A stretch of 64,000 nt of DNA, taken from assembly GCA_039889245.1 (NCBI GenBank), contig JAZGVH010000002.1:2418001-2482000 (forward strand). The letters are read 5' to 3'. Shown here piece after piece: positions 33,171 to 41,624 of the stretch. Each line of letters opens with the position of its first letter. The first letter of the stretch is position 1. This stretch comes from Dermatophilaceae bacterium Soc4.6 (lineage in GTDB: Bacteria > Actinomycetota > Actinomycetes > Actinomycetales > Dermatophilaceae). Below the pieces are notes generated by a model. It was given only the letters and a program-made list of their open reading frames with translations, was not told the origin of the DNA and did no database searches. A program made the translations under genes and the position numbers.

Positions 33171-35822
33171 GTGATACCTCTCCCGCCCCGACCCGACACC
33201 GAGGGCACCGACGGCGACGGCGACGGCGACGACCACGGCGCCGCCGACCTGGCCGAGACACTGCTTCCGCTCGCACTCTCGCAGCCCCGTCTCGCGCTGA
33301 CAAGGGCCACGGAGATCCTGTCGAGCGACCCCTCGCCGTACGACGCCTCGGTGGCTCACCAGGCAGCGGGGATCGTCCACCGGGACGCAGGAGACGCCGA
33401 CGCCGCGCTCGCCCACCTGCGGAGGGCCCGACGGGCCGCGCGCCACTGCGTGCCCGCGGCCACCGCGTCACGTGAGGGCGACGTCCTCGCGACGTACGCC
33501 CAGGCCCTCCAGTACGCCGGCAGGACCGGCGCTGCACTGCGCGCCTTCGCCGAGGCTGCCGCGTTGACCCCGCCCCGGGCGCTGCATCGCCTGCTGTTGC
33601 GCCGCGCCCACGCGGAGTACCGGCTGGGGCGCTTCACCGACGCCCTGGCCAACCTCGACCTCGCGCTCGCCGGCAGCCAGGCCCAGGCAGACCGCCTCTG
33701 GGAGGCGAGGGCCCACAACAACCGGGCCATCGTGCACCTCGCCCTCGGGGCCTTCGCCGAGGCCGACCGCGACGCGGTCGTCGCGGAGGAGCAGTACCGC
33801 GCACTCGGGTCCCTCCGCGAGGCCACCGAGGCCCGGCACAACCGGGCCTACGCGGCGATGGGTGCAGGGGACGTGCCGCGGGCGCTGTCGCTCTTCGAGG
33901 AGGTCGGGGCCCAGTACCTCGCCCTCGGGGCCGTCCCGCCCGAGCTCGGTATGGACCGGGCGGAGGCGCTGCTGGTCGCGGGGCTCTCGGTCGAGGCGGT
34001 CACGATGACGCGCGGCATGCTCGACGCCCCGCGGCTCTCACCCCTGGCTCGGGCGGAGGCCCTGCTCCTCGCCGCCCGCTCGCTGCGCCAGTCGGGCGAC
34101 CCCGGGGCGGCGAGGGTCAGCGCCACCCTCGCGGCGCACCTCTTCGGGAGCCAGCGACGCCCCACCTGGGCGCTGCGGGCCCGCCTGCTCGGGCTGCAGG
34201 CCGAGCGCGACGAGCTGCTCGTCGAGCCGGACGCCCCGCGCGCCGCGTGGTCACGGGTCGCCCGGGCCTCGCGTCGGGTCGCGGCGTCGCTGCAGGACGC
34301 GGGGCTGCCCGAGGCACCCGTCGCGCTCCTGCTCCACGGGCAGGCCGCACCGCTCGCCGGGCACCACGAGGAGGGACGGGCCAGCCTGCAGGCTGCGGCC
34401 CGGACCCGGCGGAGCGGACCACCCCTCGCCCGTGTAGCCGGCTGGTACGCCGCCGCGCTCCTCGCCGACGCCCGGGGTGAGCGCCGGGCGCTGCTCCACG
34501 CCTGCCGCCGCGGCCTCGACGCCGTCGACGAGCACCGGGCGACCTTCGGCGACCTCGAGCTGCGGGCGCTCGCCGGTGACCACGGACTCGGTCTCGCCCG
34601 GCTCGCGGTCACCGACGCCGTGCGCGCGGGACGGCCGCGGGAGGTGCTCGGGTGGACCGAGCGGTGGCGGGCGACCGCCCTCGCGGGAGACGTCGGCCTG
34701 GGGGCCGACCCGGCTCTGGCGGCCGACGTCGCGGCCCTGCGCGACGTCACGAGACGGCTCGGCTCGGCCCAGGACGAGGCGGGCCCGTCCCTGGCCCGGG
34801 AGCAGGCTCGCCTCGAGGCCGCCCTACGACGTCGCCAGCGCCACCGCCGCGGTGAGGGCGCGGCGTCCGGACCTGTCGACCTCGCAACGGCGCTCACCGC
34901 CCTGAGCGACGCCAGCCTGCTCTACCTCGTCGAGGTCGACGGCTCCCTGCTCGTCCTCACCGCCCGCGACGGCAGGGTGCGCAGCCGGGTGGTGGGGCCG
35001 GCCGGCCGGGCCGGGTCGGAGGCGGCCTACGCGACCTTCGCCCTGCGCCGCGCCGCCCACGGGCGGCCCCTCGACACCGTCGCCGCCGGGCACCGGCTCC
35101 AGACCGCGCTGCTGGGTGAGGTCGGCGGGGTGGGTGAGCGGGTCGTCCTGGTGCCGCCGGCCGCCCTGCTCAGCGCACCGTGGAGCCTGCTCCCCGCCCT
35201 GCAGGGGTCGGTGCTCACGGTCGCGCCGTCGCTGTCGGCGTGGCACCGAGCCCAGGAGGCGACGGCACCCGACGGCCCGGTCGTGCTCGTCACCGGCCCC
35301 GGCCTGACCACCGAGCAGCAGGAGGCCTCGCTCGTCGGGAGCAGCCATGCGGGGGTGGTCACCCTCGACGGCGGTGACGCGACGGTGGAGCGGGCCCTGG
35401 CCGTGCTCGACGGTGCCCGCCTGGGTCACGTCGCGGCCCACGGGCACCTGCGCACCGACGCACCGCTCTTCTCCGCCATCGACCTCGCCGACGGACCCCT
35501 GATGGTGCACGACCTCCAGCGTCTGGTGCGGCCGCCGGGCGCCATGGTGCTCTCCGCCTGCGAGAGCGCCGGGATGCTCGCGGTGACCTCCGACGAGGCG
35601 CTGGGGCTGGTCAGCGCCCTGCTCGGGATGGGGACCCGGTCGGTCGTGGCCAGCGTGGCGGCGGTCAACGACCGGGCCACGGTGAGCGTGATGGCCCACG
35701 TGCACGCGGGCGCGGCCTCCGGCGGGACGCTCGCCGAGGGGCTGCGCGACGCCCGCACCGACGAGTCCGCGAGCCCCGTGGTGCGGGCGACCACGGCCGC
35801 CTTCACGGCTTTCGGCGCCTGA
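33171..35822 (+). CDS. TPR-CHAT caspase-like protease
   Basis: This protein of about 883 aa combines tetratricopeptide-type helical repeats (about residues 20-560; for example YDASVAHQAAGIVHRDAGDA, ALHRLLLRRAHAEYRLGRFT, RLWEARAHNNRAIVHLALGA) with a C-terminal CHAT domain. Within CHAT, the catalytic His757 lies in GHVAAHGHLRTDAPLF and Cys797 in VLSACESAG. PPAALLSAPWSLLPAL and GMGTRSVVASVAAVND complete the fold. CHAT proteins are caspase/separase relatives; in other bacteria they act as effectors or activators in conflict systems. The start is ambiguous: GTG 33171 just before IPLPPRPD is used, and GTG 33132 is also open. It converges on the 162-aa sigma partner gene, 16 bp apart. Confidence 0.88.
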   Translation: MIPLPPRPDTEGTDGDGDGDDHGAADLAETLLPLALSQPRLALTRATEILSSDPSPYDASVAHQAAGIVHRDAGDADAALAHLRRARRAARHCVPAATASREGDVLATYAQALQYAGRTGAALRAFAEAAALTPPRALHRLLLRRAHAEYRLGRFTDALANLDLALAGSQAQADRLWEARAHNNRAIVHLALGAFAEADRDAVVAEEQYRALGSLREATEARHNRAYAAMGAGDVPRALSLFEEVGAQYLALGAVPPELGMDRAEALLVAGLSVEAVTMTRGMLDAPRLSPLARAEALLLAARSLRQSGDPGAARVSATLAAHLFGSQRRPTWALRARLLGLQAERDELLVEPDAPRAAWSRVARASRRVAASLQDAGLPEAPVALLLHGQAAPLAGHHEEGRASLQAAARTRRSGPPLARVAGWYAAALLADARGERRALLHACRRGLDAVDEHRATFGDLELRALAGDHGLGLARLAVTDAVRAGRPREVLGWTERWRATALAGDVGLGADPALAADVAALRDVTRRLGSAQDEAGPSLAREQARLEAALRRRQRHRRGEGAASGPVDLATALTALSDASLLYLVEVDGSLLVLTARDGRVRSRVVGPAGRAGSEAAYATFALRRAAHGRPLDTVAAGHRLQTALLGEVGGVGERVVLVPPAALLSAPWSLLPALQGSVLTVAPSLSAWHRAQEATAPDGPVVLVTGPGLTTEQQEASLVGSSHAGVVTLDGGDATVERALAVLDGARLGHVAAHGHLRTDAPLFSAIDLADGPLMVHDLQRLVRPPGAMVLSACESAGMLAVTSDEALGLVSALLGMGTRSVVASVAAVNDRATVSVMAHVHAGAASGGTLAEGLRDARTDESASPVVRATTAAFTAFGA

Positions 35823-35838
35823 TCGCGCCCTGGTCGGC

Positions 35839-36327
35839 TCAGCGGGCGTCGACCCAGGGGGTCGTGAGCGGCGCCTGCTCGCCGCACTCCATACGGAAGC
35901 GGACGAGGCCGAGGGGCACCCGGGAGAGCGCGAAGCGCCCATCGGGCTCGACGCCGGTGCTGTACGACGCCGACGTCGTCTCCAGCACGACGGACCACCC
36001 AGCGGGGACCGGCTCGCCGGAGACGAGCACGACGGCGCCGAGCACCTCGGCGAAGGGATCGCGGATGGCCAGCTCGACGTCGAGGCTCACGTCTCCCAGC
36101 TCGAAGAAGTGGATGCGGCTGGCGGACGGGCCCCGCACCGCGCTCTCGAGACCCTGCCCGTCGACCACCTGCATCAGCTGGGCGTCGAGGTCGCGGAAGG
36201 AGAAGAGGGCCTTGCTCGAGGCGATGACGTCGTCGGGGACGGGGTCGACGACGTCGAGCAGCACCCCGAGCCGCGCGAGCAGCTCGGCATCGGCGTCGTG
36301 CACCCCGAAGGATCGTCCGGTCGCCAT
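35839..36327 (-). CDS. Sigma-factor partner protein, 162 aa
   Basis: The N-terminal half is helical and acidic (DADAELLARLGVLLDVVDPV, PDDVIASSKALFSFRDLDAQ). The C-terminal half is beta-rich (LSRVPLGLVRFRMECGEQAP) and resembles a carboxypeptidase-regulatory-like fold. Its ATG overlaps the TGA of the sigma-factor gene (TGATG), so the two are coupled. Similar short proteins beside ECF sigma factors in actinobacteria often have the pattern DxxLLxxLRxxLxxxDPVPxxV. Position and coupling suggest an anti-sigma or co-regulator, without a membrane segment. No zinc anti-sigma motif is visible. Function is inferred. Confidence 0.75.
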   Translation of the reverse strand: MATGRSFGVHDADAELLARLGVLLDVVDPVPDDVIASSKALFSFRDLDAQLMQVVDGQGLESAVRGPSASRIHFFELGDVSLDVELAIRDPFAEVLGAVVLVSGEPVPAGWSVVLETTSASYSTGVEPDGRFALSRVPLGLVRFRMECGEQAPLTTPWVDAR

Positions 36328-37007
36328 CACGCCACCCCTCCCGGCTGGGGCCCGAAGGCATAGGTGGAGCTGCCGAGGATCTTCTCGAGCCGGCCGAGGC
36401 ACCGCATCCGGGTCGGGCCGATCGAGCCGATGGGCATGCCGAGCGAGTCGGCGACCTCGACGTAGGCAGGCCGGTCGCAGGCCATCAGCACCCGCAGCAG
36501 CTGCTGGCACCGCTGCGTGAGCTGGGTGAAGCCGGACCACAGGGCGGCGTCGCGCTCCGACTCGAGCAGGGCGAGGTCGAGCTCGCTGGCCCGGTGGTCC
36601 ACGAGCCCCGCCCCCAGGTCGTCGTCGCGCACGGTCAGGTCGCGACCCTTGCGCTGCACCACCCGCAGGGCCTCCCGACGGGCCGTCGTCGCCAGCCACC
36701 CGGGCAGGGCCTCGGGCTCCTGGATGTGGCCGAGGTTCTCGAGCAGCTTGAGCCACGTCGTCTGCACGACGTCGGCGGCGTCGTCCTCCCCGAGCCGGAA
36801 GGAGCGGCCGACGCTCCACAGCAGGCGCGAGAAGCGCTCGACGATGGCGTCCCAGGCGTCCTGGTCACCGGCGGCCGCAGCGTGGACGAGCGTCGTGAGC
36901 GAGGGCGGGTCGGTCGGCAGGTCGGTCGGCACGGAGGCTCCAGGGGACGACGGGTCGAGCGGGGGGTGGCTTGCCGACGGTGACCGCCGGGCGACGGAGA
37001 GGCTCAT
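36327..37007 (-). CDS. ECF-type sigma-70 family RNA polymerase sigma factor
   Basis: This 226-aa protein has a disordered N-terminus of about 35 residues. Region 2 follows (AAAGDQDAWDAIVERFSRLL, SFRLGEDDAADVVQTTWLKL), then LPGWLATTARREALRVVQRK. Region 4 contains LTQRCQQLLRVLMACDRPAY, SLGMPIGSIGPTRMRCLGRL. ATG 37007 starts the conserved protein; the open frame reaches 37604. It overlaps the 162-aa partner gene. It likely directs RNA polymerase to the CHAT/S8 promoters or to a stress regulon; no target promoter is identified. Bases 37008-37246 upstream are the promoter region and carry no gene. Confidence 0.88.
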   Translation of the reverse strand: MSLSVARRSPSASHPPLDPSSPGASVPTDLPTDPPSLTTLVHAAAAGDQDAWDAIVERFSRLLWSVGRSFRLGEDDAADVVQTTWLKLLENLGHIQEPEALPGWLATTARREALRVVQRKGRDLTVRDDDLGAGLVDHRASELDLALLESERDAALWSGFTQLTQRCQQLLRVLMACDRPAYVEVADSLGMPIGSIGPTRMRCLGRLEKILGSSTYAFGPQPGGVA

Positions 37008-37246
37008 TCCCTCAAGAGCGAGCGAGGTCGGCCGTGATACACCCGGGCCGTCGGGAGTGCCTTCGAGCATCCTCTGGGGCGGCGCCCGGGGGCAAGGGCC
37101 ACCGCGTACGCAGTCCGGCACCGGCCACGAGGCCGCGGGCCGGGTGGTCGGCCCCTCGTGGCGGCCGCAGATCCCGGGCCGAGGGTCGAGGCCCTCCAGC
37201 GCGACCACGACAGCGGGGTCACGATCGCCCACCCGGGTGATGCCAG

Positions 37247-38749
37247 TCACTCGCCCCGCGCGGCATACCAGGCCCGCAGCCGCTGCCCCGCGACCTCGGG
37301 GCCCAGCAGGCCCTCGTCGAGGCGCAGGGCCAGCAGGAAGCGGTAGGCCTCGCCCACGACCCGCCCGGGTGGCACACCCAGCAGCGCGCCGATCTCGTTG
37401 CCGTCGAGCTCGGGGCGCACGGCCGCCAGCTCCTCCTGGGCCTGGAGTCGCTCGATGCGCACCTCGAGGTCGTCGTAGGCCCGCGACAGCCGGGCAGCCT
37501 TCCGCTGGTTGCGGGTGGTCGAGTCGGAGCGGGTGAGCAGGTGCAGCCGGGCGAGCAGGGGGCCGCTGTCGGTGACATAGCGGCGCACGGCAGAGTCGGT
37601 CCACTCTCCGGTGCCGTAGCCGTGGAAGCGCAGGTGCAGCTCGACCAGGCGCGACACGGCCGTGATGGTGTCCTTGTCGTAGCGCAGCGCCCGGAGCCGC
37701 TTCGCCGTCAGCTTGGCCCCGACCAGCTCGTGGTGGTGGAAGCTGACCCCGCCGCCCTCCTCGAACCGGCGGGTGGCCGGCTTGCCCACGTCGTGCAGGA
37801 GCGCGGCGAGGCGCAGCACCAGGTCGGGGGGGCTCACCTCGAGGGGCTCGGCCACCCCGGTCACGCGACGGGGCCCCTCGAGCTCGATGGCCTGCTCGAG
37901 CACGGTCAGCGAGTGGTCGTAGACGTCCTTGTGCCGGTGGTGCTCGTCCACCTCGAGGCGCAGGGCCGGCAGCTCGGGCAGGAAGACCTCCGCGAGACCG
38001 GTGTCGACGAGCAGCGCCAGGCCCTCCCGCGGCGAGCGCGAGAGCAGCAGCTTCGACAGCTCGTCACGCACCCGCTCGGCCGAGACCATGCCAAGGGTGT
38101 CGGCGCGCGCGGTCATCGCCGCCTGCACGTCGGGCGCCACGGCGAAGCCCAGCTGGGAGGCGAAGCGGGCCGCGCGCATCATCCGCAGAGGGTCGTCGGC
38201 AAACGACTCGTGGGGCGACGCCGGGGTGCGCAGCACCTTCGCGGCGAGGTCGGCCAGGCCGCCGTGCTCGTCGACGAACTCCAGCGACGGCAGGCGCAGG
38301 GCCATCGCGTTGACGGTGAAGTCACGGCGTACGAGGTCGTCGGTCAGCGAAGTGCCGAAGGCGACCTCCGGCTTGCGGCTGGTGCGGTCGTAGGAGTCGG
38401 TGCGGTAGGTCGTGATCTCGACCTGGGTGGCCCCCACCCGCAGCCCGATCGTGCCGAACGCGCGTCCGACGTCCCACCGGGCGTCGGCCCACCCGCTGGT
38501 GACGGCGGTGATCTGGTCGGGGGTCGCGTCGGTCGTGAAGTCGAGGTCGGCGCTCGAGCGGCCGAGGAAGGCGTCGCGCACCGGGCCCCCGACCAGAGCC
38601 AGCTCGTGACCGGCCGTCGCGAAGAGGCTGCCGAGCTCACGCAGCAGCGGCAGGTCGGCGGCCAGGCCGGCGACGGCCTGCTCCTGCAGGCGCGCAGCGG
38701 TGGCAGCGGGCAGCAGGGCCGGGGTGGGAGCAGTCGGGGTGTCGGACAC
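37247..38749 (-). CDS. CCA tRNA nucleotidyltransferase
   Basis: This 500-aa enzyme adds or repairs the 3'-CCA of tRNAs. The nucleotidyltransferase head has LVGGPVRDAFLGR and DLDFTTDA (metal Asp pair), then LVRRDFTVNAMALRL. The neck contains DPLRMMRAARFASQLGF. A C-terminal HD domain follows (LLHDVGKPATRRFEEGG, VSFHHHELVGAKLTAKRLRA). The fused HD domain suggests additional phosphohydrolase activity. GTG 38749 is chosen after AAGGTGG; GTG 38755 is an alternative. It is divergent from the NUDIX gene, as usual in this actinobacterial neighbourhood. Confidence 0.94.
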   Translation of the reverse strand: MSDTPTAPTPALLPAATAARLQEQAVAGLAADLPLLRELGSLFATAGHELALVGGPVRDAFLGRSSADLDFTTDATPDQITAVTSGWADARWDVGRAFGTIGLRVGATQVEITTYRTDSYDRTSRKPEVAFGTSLTDDLVRRDFTVNAMALRLPSLEFVDEHGGLADLAAKVLRTPASPHESFADDPLRMMRAARFASQLGFAVAPDVQAAMTARADTLGMVSAERVRDELSKLLLSRSPREGLALLVDTGLAEVFLPELPALRLEVDEHHRHKDVYDHSLTVLEQAIELEGPRRVTGVAEPLEVSPPDLVLRLAALLHDVGKPATRRFEEGGGVSFHHHELVGAKLTAKRLRALRYDKDTITAVSRLVELHLRFHGYGTGEWTDSAVRRYVTDSGPLLARLHLLTRSDSTTRNQRKAARLSRAYDDLEVRIERLQAQEELAAVRPELDGNEIGALLGVPPGRVVGEAYRFLLALRLDEGLLGPEVAGQRLRAWYAARGE

Positions 38750-38853
38750 GACCACCCACCTTAGGCGAGCCGACCCCCTCACCCCACCGACGTGGCGGCC
38801 GGGGCCCGAGCAGTGCGGCGGACACCCACGGCTGCGCTGGTTATCGTGGGGGG

Positions 38854-39339
38854 ATGAGTGCGACGACGGAAGGGGCGGCCGGGCCGGCCCGACGTCTGCC
38901 CGCCGTCGAGGAGCGCTCCGCCGGCGGCGTCGTGATCGACGTGCACGAAGGAGCCGCCCGCATCGCGGTGATCGCGCGACGCAACCGGGCCGGTCGCATC
39001 GAGTGGTGCCTCCCGAAGGGTCACATCGAGCCCGGCGAGACCCTGCCGCAGACCGCCGAGCGCGAGGTCGCCGAGGAGACGGGCATCGTCGGGCGGGTGC
39101 TGACCGAGCTCGGCACGATCGACTACTGGTTCGCCACCTCCGACCGCCGCATCCACAAGTTCGTCCACCACTACCTGCTCGAGGCCACCGGCGGCGAGCT
39201 CACCATCGAGAACGACCCGGACCACGAGGCCATCGACGTCGCGTGGTTCCCGCTGGCCGAGGTGCACCGACACCTCACCTTCCCCAACGAGCGGCGCATC
39301 GCCCAGGTCGCCTGGGAGCGGCTGGCGGGCACCGCGTGA
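38854..39339 (+). CDS. NUDIX hydrolase
   Basis: This 161-aa hydrolase has a complete Nudix box, GHIEPGETLPQTAEREVAEE followed by TGI. A core beta sheet starts at ERSAGGVVIDVHEGAARIAV. It cleaves nucleoside diphosphates linked to another moiety; the actual substrate is unknown. The conserved context (CCA transferase divergent, DUF6049 protein downstream with a GTGA overlap) is typical of the mutT-like gene near the actinobacterial origin. Confidence 0.92.
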   Translation: MSATTEGAAGPARRLPAVEERSAGGVVIDVHEGAARIAVIARRNRAGRIEWCLPKGHIEPGETLPQTAEREVAEETGIVGRVLTELGTIDYWFATSDRRIHKFVHHYLLEATGGELTIENDPDHEAIDVAWFPLAEVHRHLTFPNERRIAQVAWERLAGTA

Positions 39340-41540
39340 GCCCAGTCGTCAGCCGGCCGACCCGAGCGGGGGAGCGCCTGCGGCGACGACCCGCGCTCGC
39401 CGTTAGCGCACTGCTCGTCGTGGTCGGCCTCGTGACGGCGGTTCCACCCGTCGAGGCGGCGGCTGCCGCCTCCCCCGTCGGGTCACCCGTGACCGGCGCG
39501 GCGGCCGTCCCCGCCTCGGGGGGCCTCACGTTGCGGTCGATGAGCCCGGGCGTGGTCACCCGCGGGACCGACCTGACCGTCACCGGGGTCCTCGCGGCGG
39601 GCGGCGCCGCGATGGTCGCCCCACGGGTCAGCCTCGTGCGGGGGGGCTCGTTGCTCACCACCCGTCAGGACGTCACCGACTGGTCGACCGCGAGCGCGCC
39701 GGCCGCGGGTGCCCAGCTGGCCTTGGCGACCCCGACGCCCCGCCTGGCGTCCGGGGGCAGCATCCCCTTCACCCTCACGGTGCCGGCGGGCACGCTGCGC
39801 GACAGCGCTCCCTACGGCGTGCTGCCCGTGGCCCTCGAGGTGACCTCCGACCAGGGCACGACGTCGGTGCACACCTTCGTCGGGTGGTATGCCCGCAAGG
39901 AGTACGAGCAGCTCGACCTGGCCGTCGTCGCACCCGTCACCCTGCCCGCCGACACCTCGCTCTACGCCGACGACGCCACCGTGCGGGCTCGGGCCTGGCA
40001 GCGCGACCTCGGCAGCGGGAGCCGGCTCGACCGCCTCCTGCGCGGCACCGACGCGCCGGGCGCGCCCGTGACCTGGGCGGTGGACCCCGCGGTGCTCGGC
40101 CCCGGGCCGAGCGCCCCGTCCGGTGGCTCGACCGGCTCCGGCGGCCCCGCACCGAGCCCGAGCCCGACCTCGAGCCCGACCTCGAGCCCGACCAGCCCGA
40201 CGGGAGACGCGGGGGCGCAGGCTCCCGGCGCCACCCTGCCCGACCCCGTCACGAGCGCCCAGCAGCGGCTCGCTGCCCGCCTGCGCGACGGCGCCACCCG
40301 CCACCCCGTCTGGGCCCTGCCGTATGCCGACCCCGACCTCGCCGCCACGCTCGTCTCCCCCTCGGACCCGCTCGTCAGCGCCGAGATCCGGCGGGCGGGC
40401 GCCCTGGGCGGGCAGCTGGGTGGCGCAGCGGTGACCACGGGCATCGCCTGGGCCGTCGACGGGAGCCTGCCCTCCGACCGCGAGATTGGGCTGCGCACGG
40501 CCTACGGACCCGGTCTGCGAGGCGCGCTCGTCTCGTCGTCGACGCTGCCGGGCACGTCCGGCTTCAGCGCCACCGCGCCCCACCTCTCACCCGGCGGTCT
40601 GCCGGTCGTGGGCTGGGACGACGTGATGAGCAGCCTCACGACCCGCACCCGCACCGTCTCCGACGGGGTGCTCGCCACGCAGGAGCTGGTGGCGCAGACC
40701 GCGACGCTCCTCGGCCAGAGCCCCGGTCTGAACCGCAGCTTCCTCATCGCCATCCCCCGCAGCATCGACCCGTCGGCGCAGGCCCTGAGCTCGATGCTCA
40801 CGGGTCTGGCGGCGGTGCCGTGGGTGCGGATGGGGTCGGCCGATGACCTCGTCAGCGCTGCGGTGGCCTCGGGAGACCCCCTCACGTCGGTGGGCGCCAG
40901 CACGTGGCAGGTCGCCCGGCCCGGCCTGACCCCCGACCTGCGCCGCAGCGTCGACGGCACCCGGACGGCCGTCGAGGCGGTCACGACGCTGCTCCCGCGG
41001 CGCTCGGGAGAGCTCGGGCTCTGGCAGGACAGTCTCGACCAGGTCGTCTCGAGCCGCTGGCGGGGCCAACCGGCCGGCCCGGCGTCCCTGGTGGGCGCTG
41101 CGGCCCGGTGGGCCCGCACGGCCACGACCGGGATCAGGGTCCTGAGCCAGGACACCAACTTCCTGGCCGACGAGGGCATCCTGCAGGTCACGGTGGTCAA
41201 CGACCTGAGCGAGCCGGTGGCCGGTCTGGTGCTGCGCCTCAGCCCGAGCAACCCCCGGCTGCGGGTGCTCCAGCAGCCCGAGGCCTTCCCCATCGCGGCC
41301 CGCAGCCGGGCGACCGTGCGGGTGCGGGTGCAGGCGGTGGCCGCCGGACTGGTGCCCGTCACCGTCTCGCTCCGGTCGAGCGACGGGCTGCCGGTCGGCA
41401 CGTCGGCGCAGCTCAACATCCGCGCCAATCCCCCGGGGCGCACGTTCTACCTCGCGTCGGGTGCCGTCCTCGTCCTGCTGCTGGTCGTCGGGGTGCTGCG
41501 CTCCGTGCGTCGGCGTCGCCGTCCGGTGTCGGCCCCGTAG
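39336..41540 (+). CDS. DUF6049-family exported membrane-anchored protein
   Basis: This 734-aa protein has an N-terminal signal/anchor (PALAVSALLVVVGLVTAVPP), a large extracytoplasmic region, a C-terminal membrane helix (FYLASGAVLVLLLVVGVL) and a basic end RSVRRRRRP. Around residues 260-290 a Ser/Pro linker carries repeated TSSPTSSP-type units. Near residues 600-680 a beta-rich domain (GILQVTVVNDLSEPVAGLVL, SRATVRVRVQAVAAGLVPV) follows. GTG 39336 overlaps the NUDIX stop. In many actinobacteria this gene precedes the lipid II flippase gene murJ, which suggests a cell-envelope role; here murJ is absent and a pseudokinase gene follows after 84 bp. Confidence 0.85.
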   Translation: MSPVVSRPTRAGERLRRRPALAVSALLVVVGLVTAVPPVEAAAAASPVGSPVTGAAAVPASGGLTLRSMSPGVVTRGTDLTVTGVLAAGGAAMVAPRVSLVRGGSLLTTRQDVTDWSTASAPAAGAQLALATPTPRLASGGSIPFTLTVPAGTLRDSAPYGVLPVALEVTSDQGTTSVHTFVGWYARKEYEQLDLAVVAPVTLPADTSLYADDATVRARAWQRDLGSGSRLDRLLRGTDAPGAPVTWAVDPAVLGPGPSAPSGGSTGSGGPAPSPSPTSSPTSSPTSPTGDAGAQAPGATLPDPVTSAQQRLAARLRDGATRHPVWALPYADPDLAATLVSPSDPLVSAEIRRAGALGGQLGGAAVTTGIAWAVDGSLPSDREIGLRTAYGPGLRGALVSSSTLPGTSGFSATAPHLSPGGLPVVGWDDVMSSLTTRTRTVSDGVLATQELVAQTATLLGQSPGLNRSFLIAIPRSIDPSAQALSSMLTGLAAVPWVRMGSADDLVSAAVASGDPLTSVGASTWQVARPGLTPDLRRSVDGTRTAVEAVTTLLPRRSGELGLWQDSLDQVVSSRWRGQPAGPASLVGAAARWARTATTGIRVLSQDTNFLADEGILQVTVVNDLSEPVAGLVLRLSPSNPRLRVLQQPEAFPIAARSRATVRVRVQAVAAGLVPVTVSLRSSDGLPVGTSAQLNIRANPPGRTFYLASGAVLVLLLVVGVLRSVRRRRRPVSAP

Positions 41541-41624
41541 GATGCGGGCAGCCCCCTGCCGCGTGGTGGTGCTGCGCGACGGACCGTGACGGGTGGGCAC
41601 CCGACGACGAACGAGGGAGCAGCA

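Noticed and set aside
40140-40200. Short tandem repeat suggestive of a CRISPR or VNTR
   Set aside because: It is an in-frame Ser/Pro/Thr linker repeat (TSSPTSSP) inside the DUF6049 protein.
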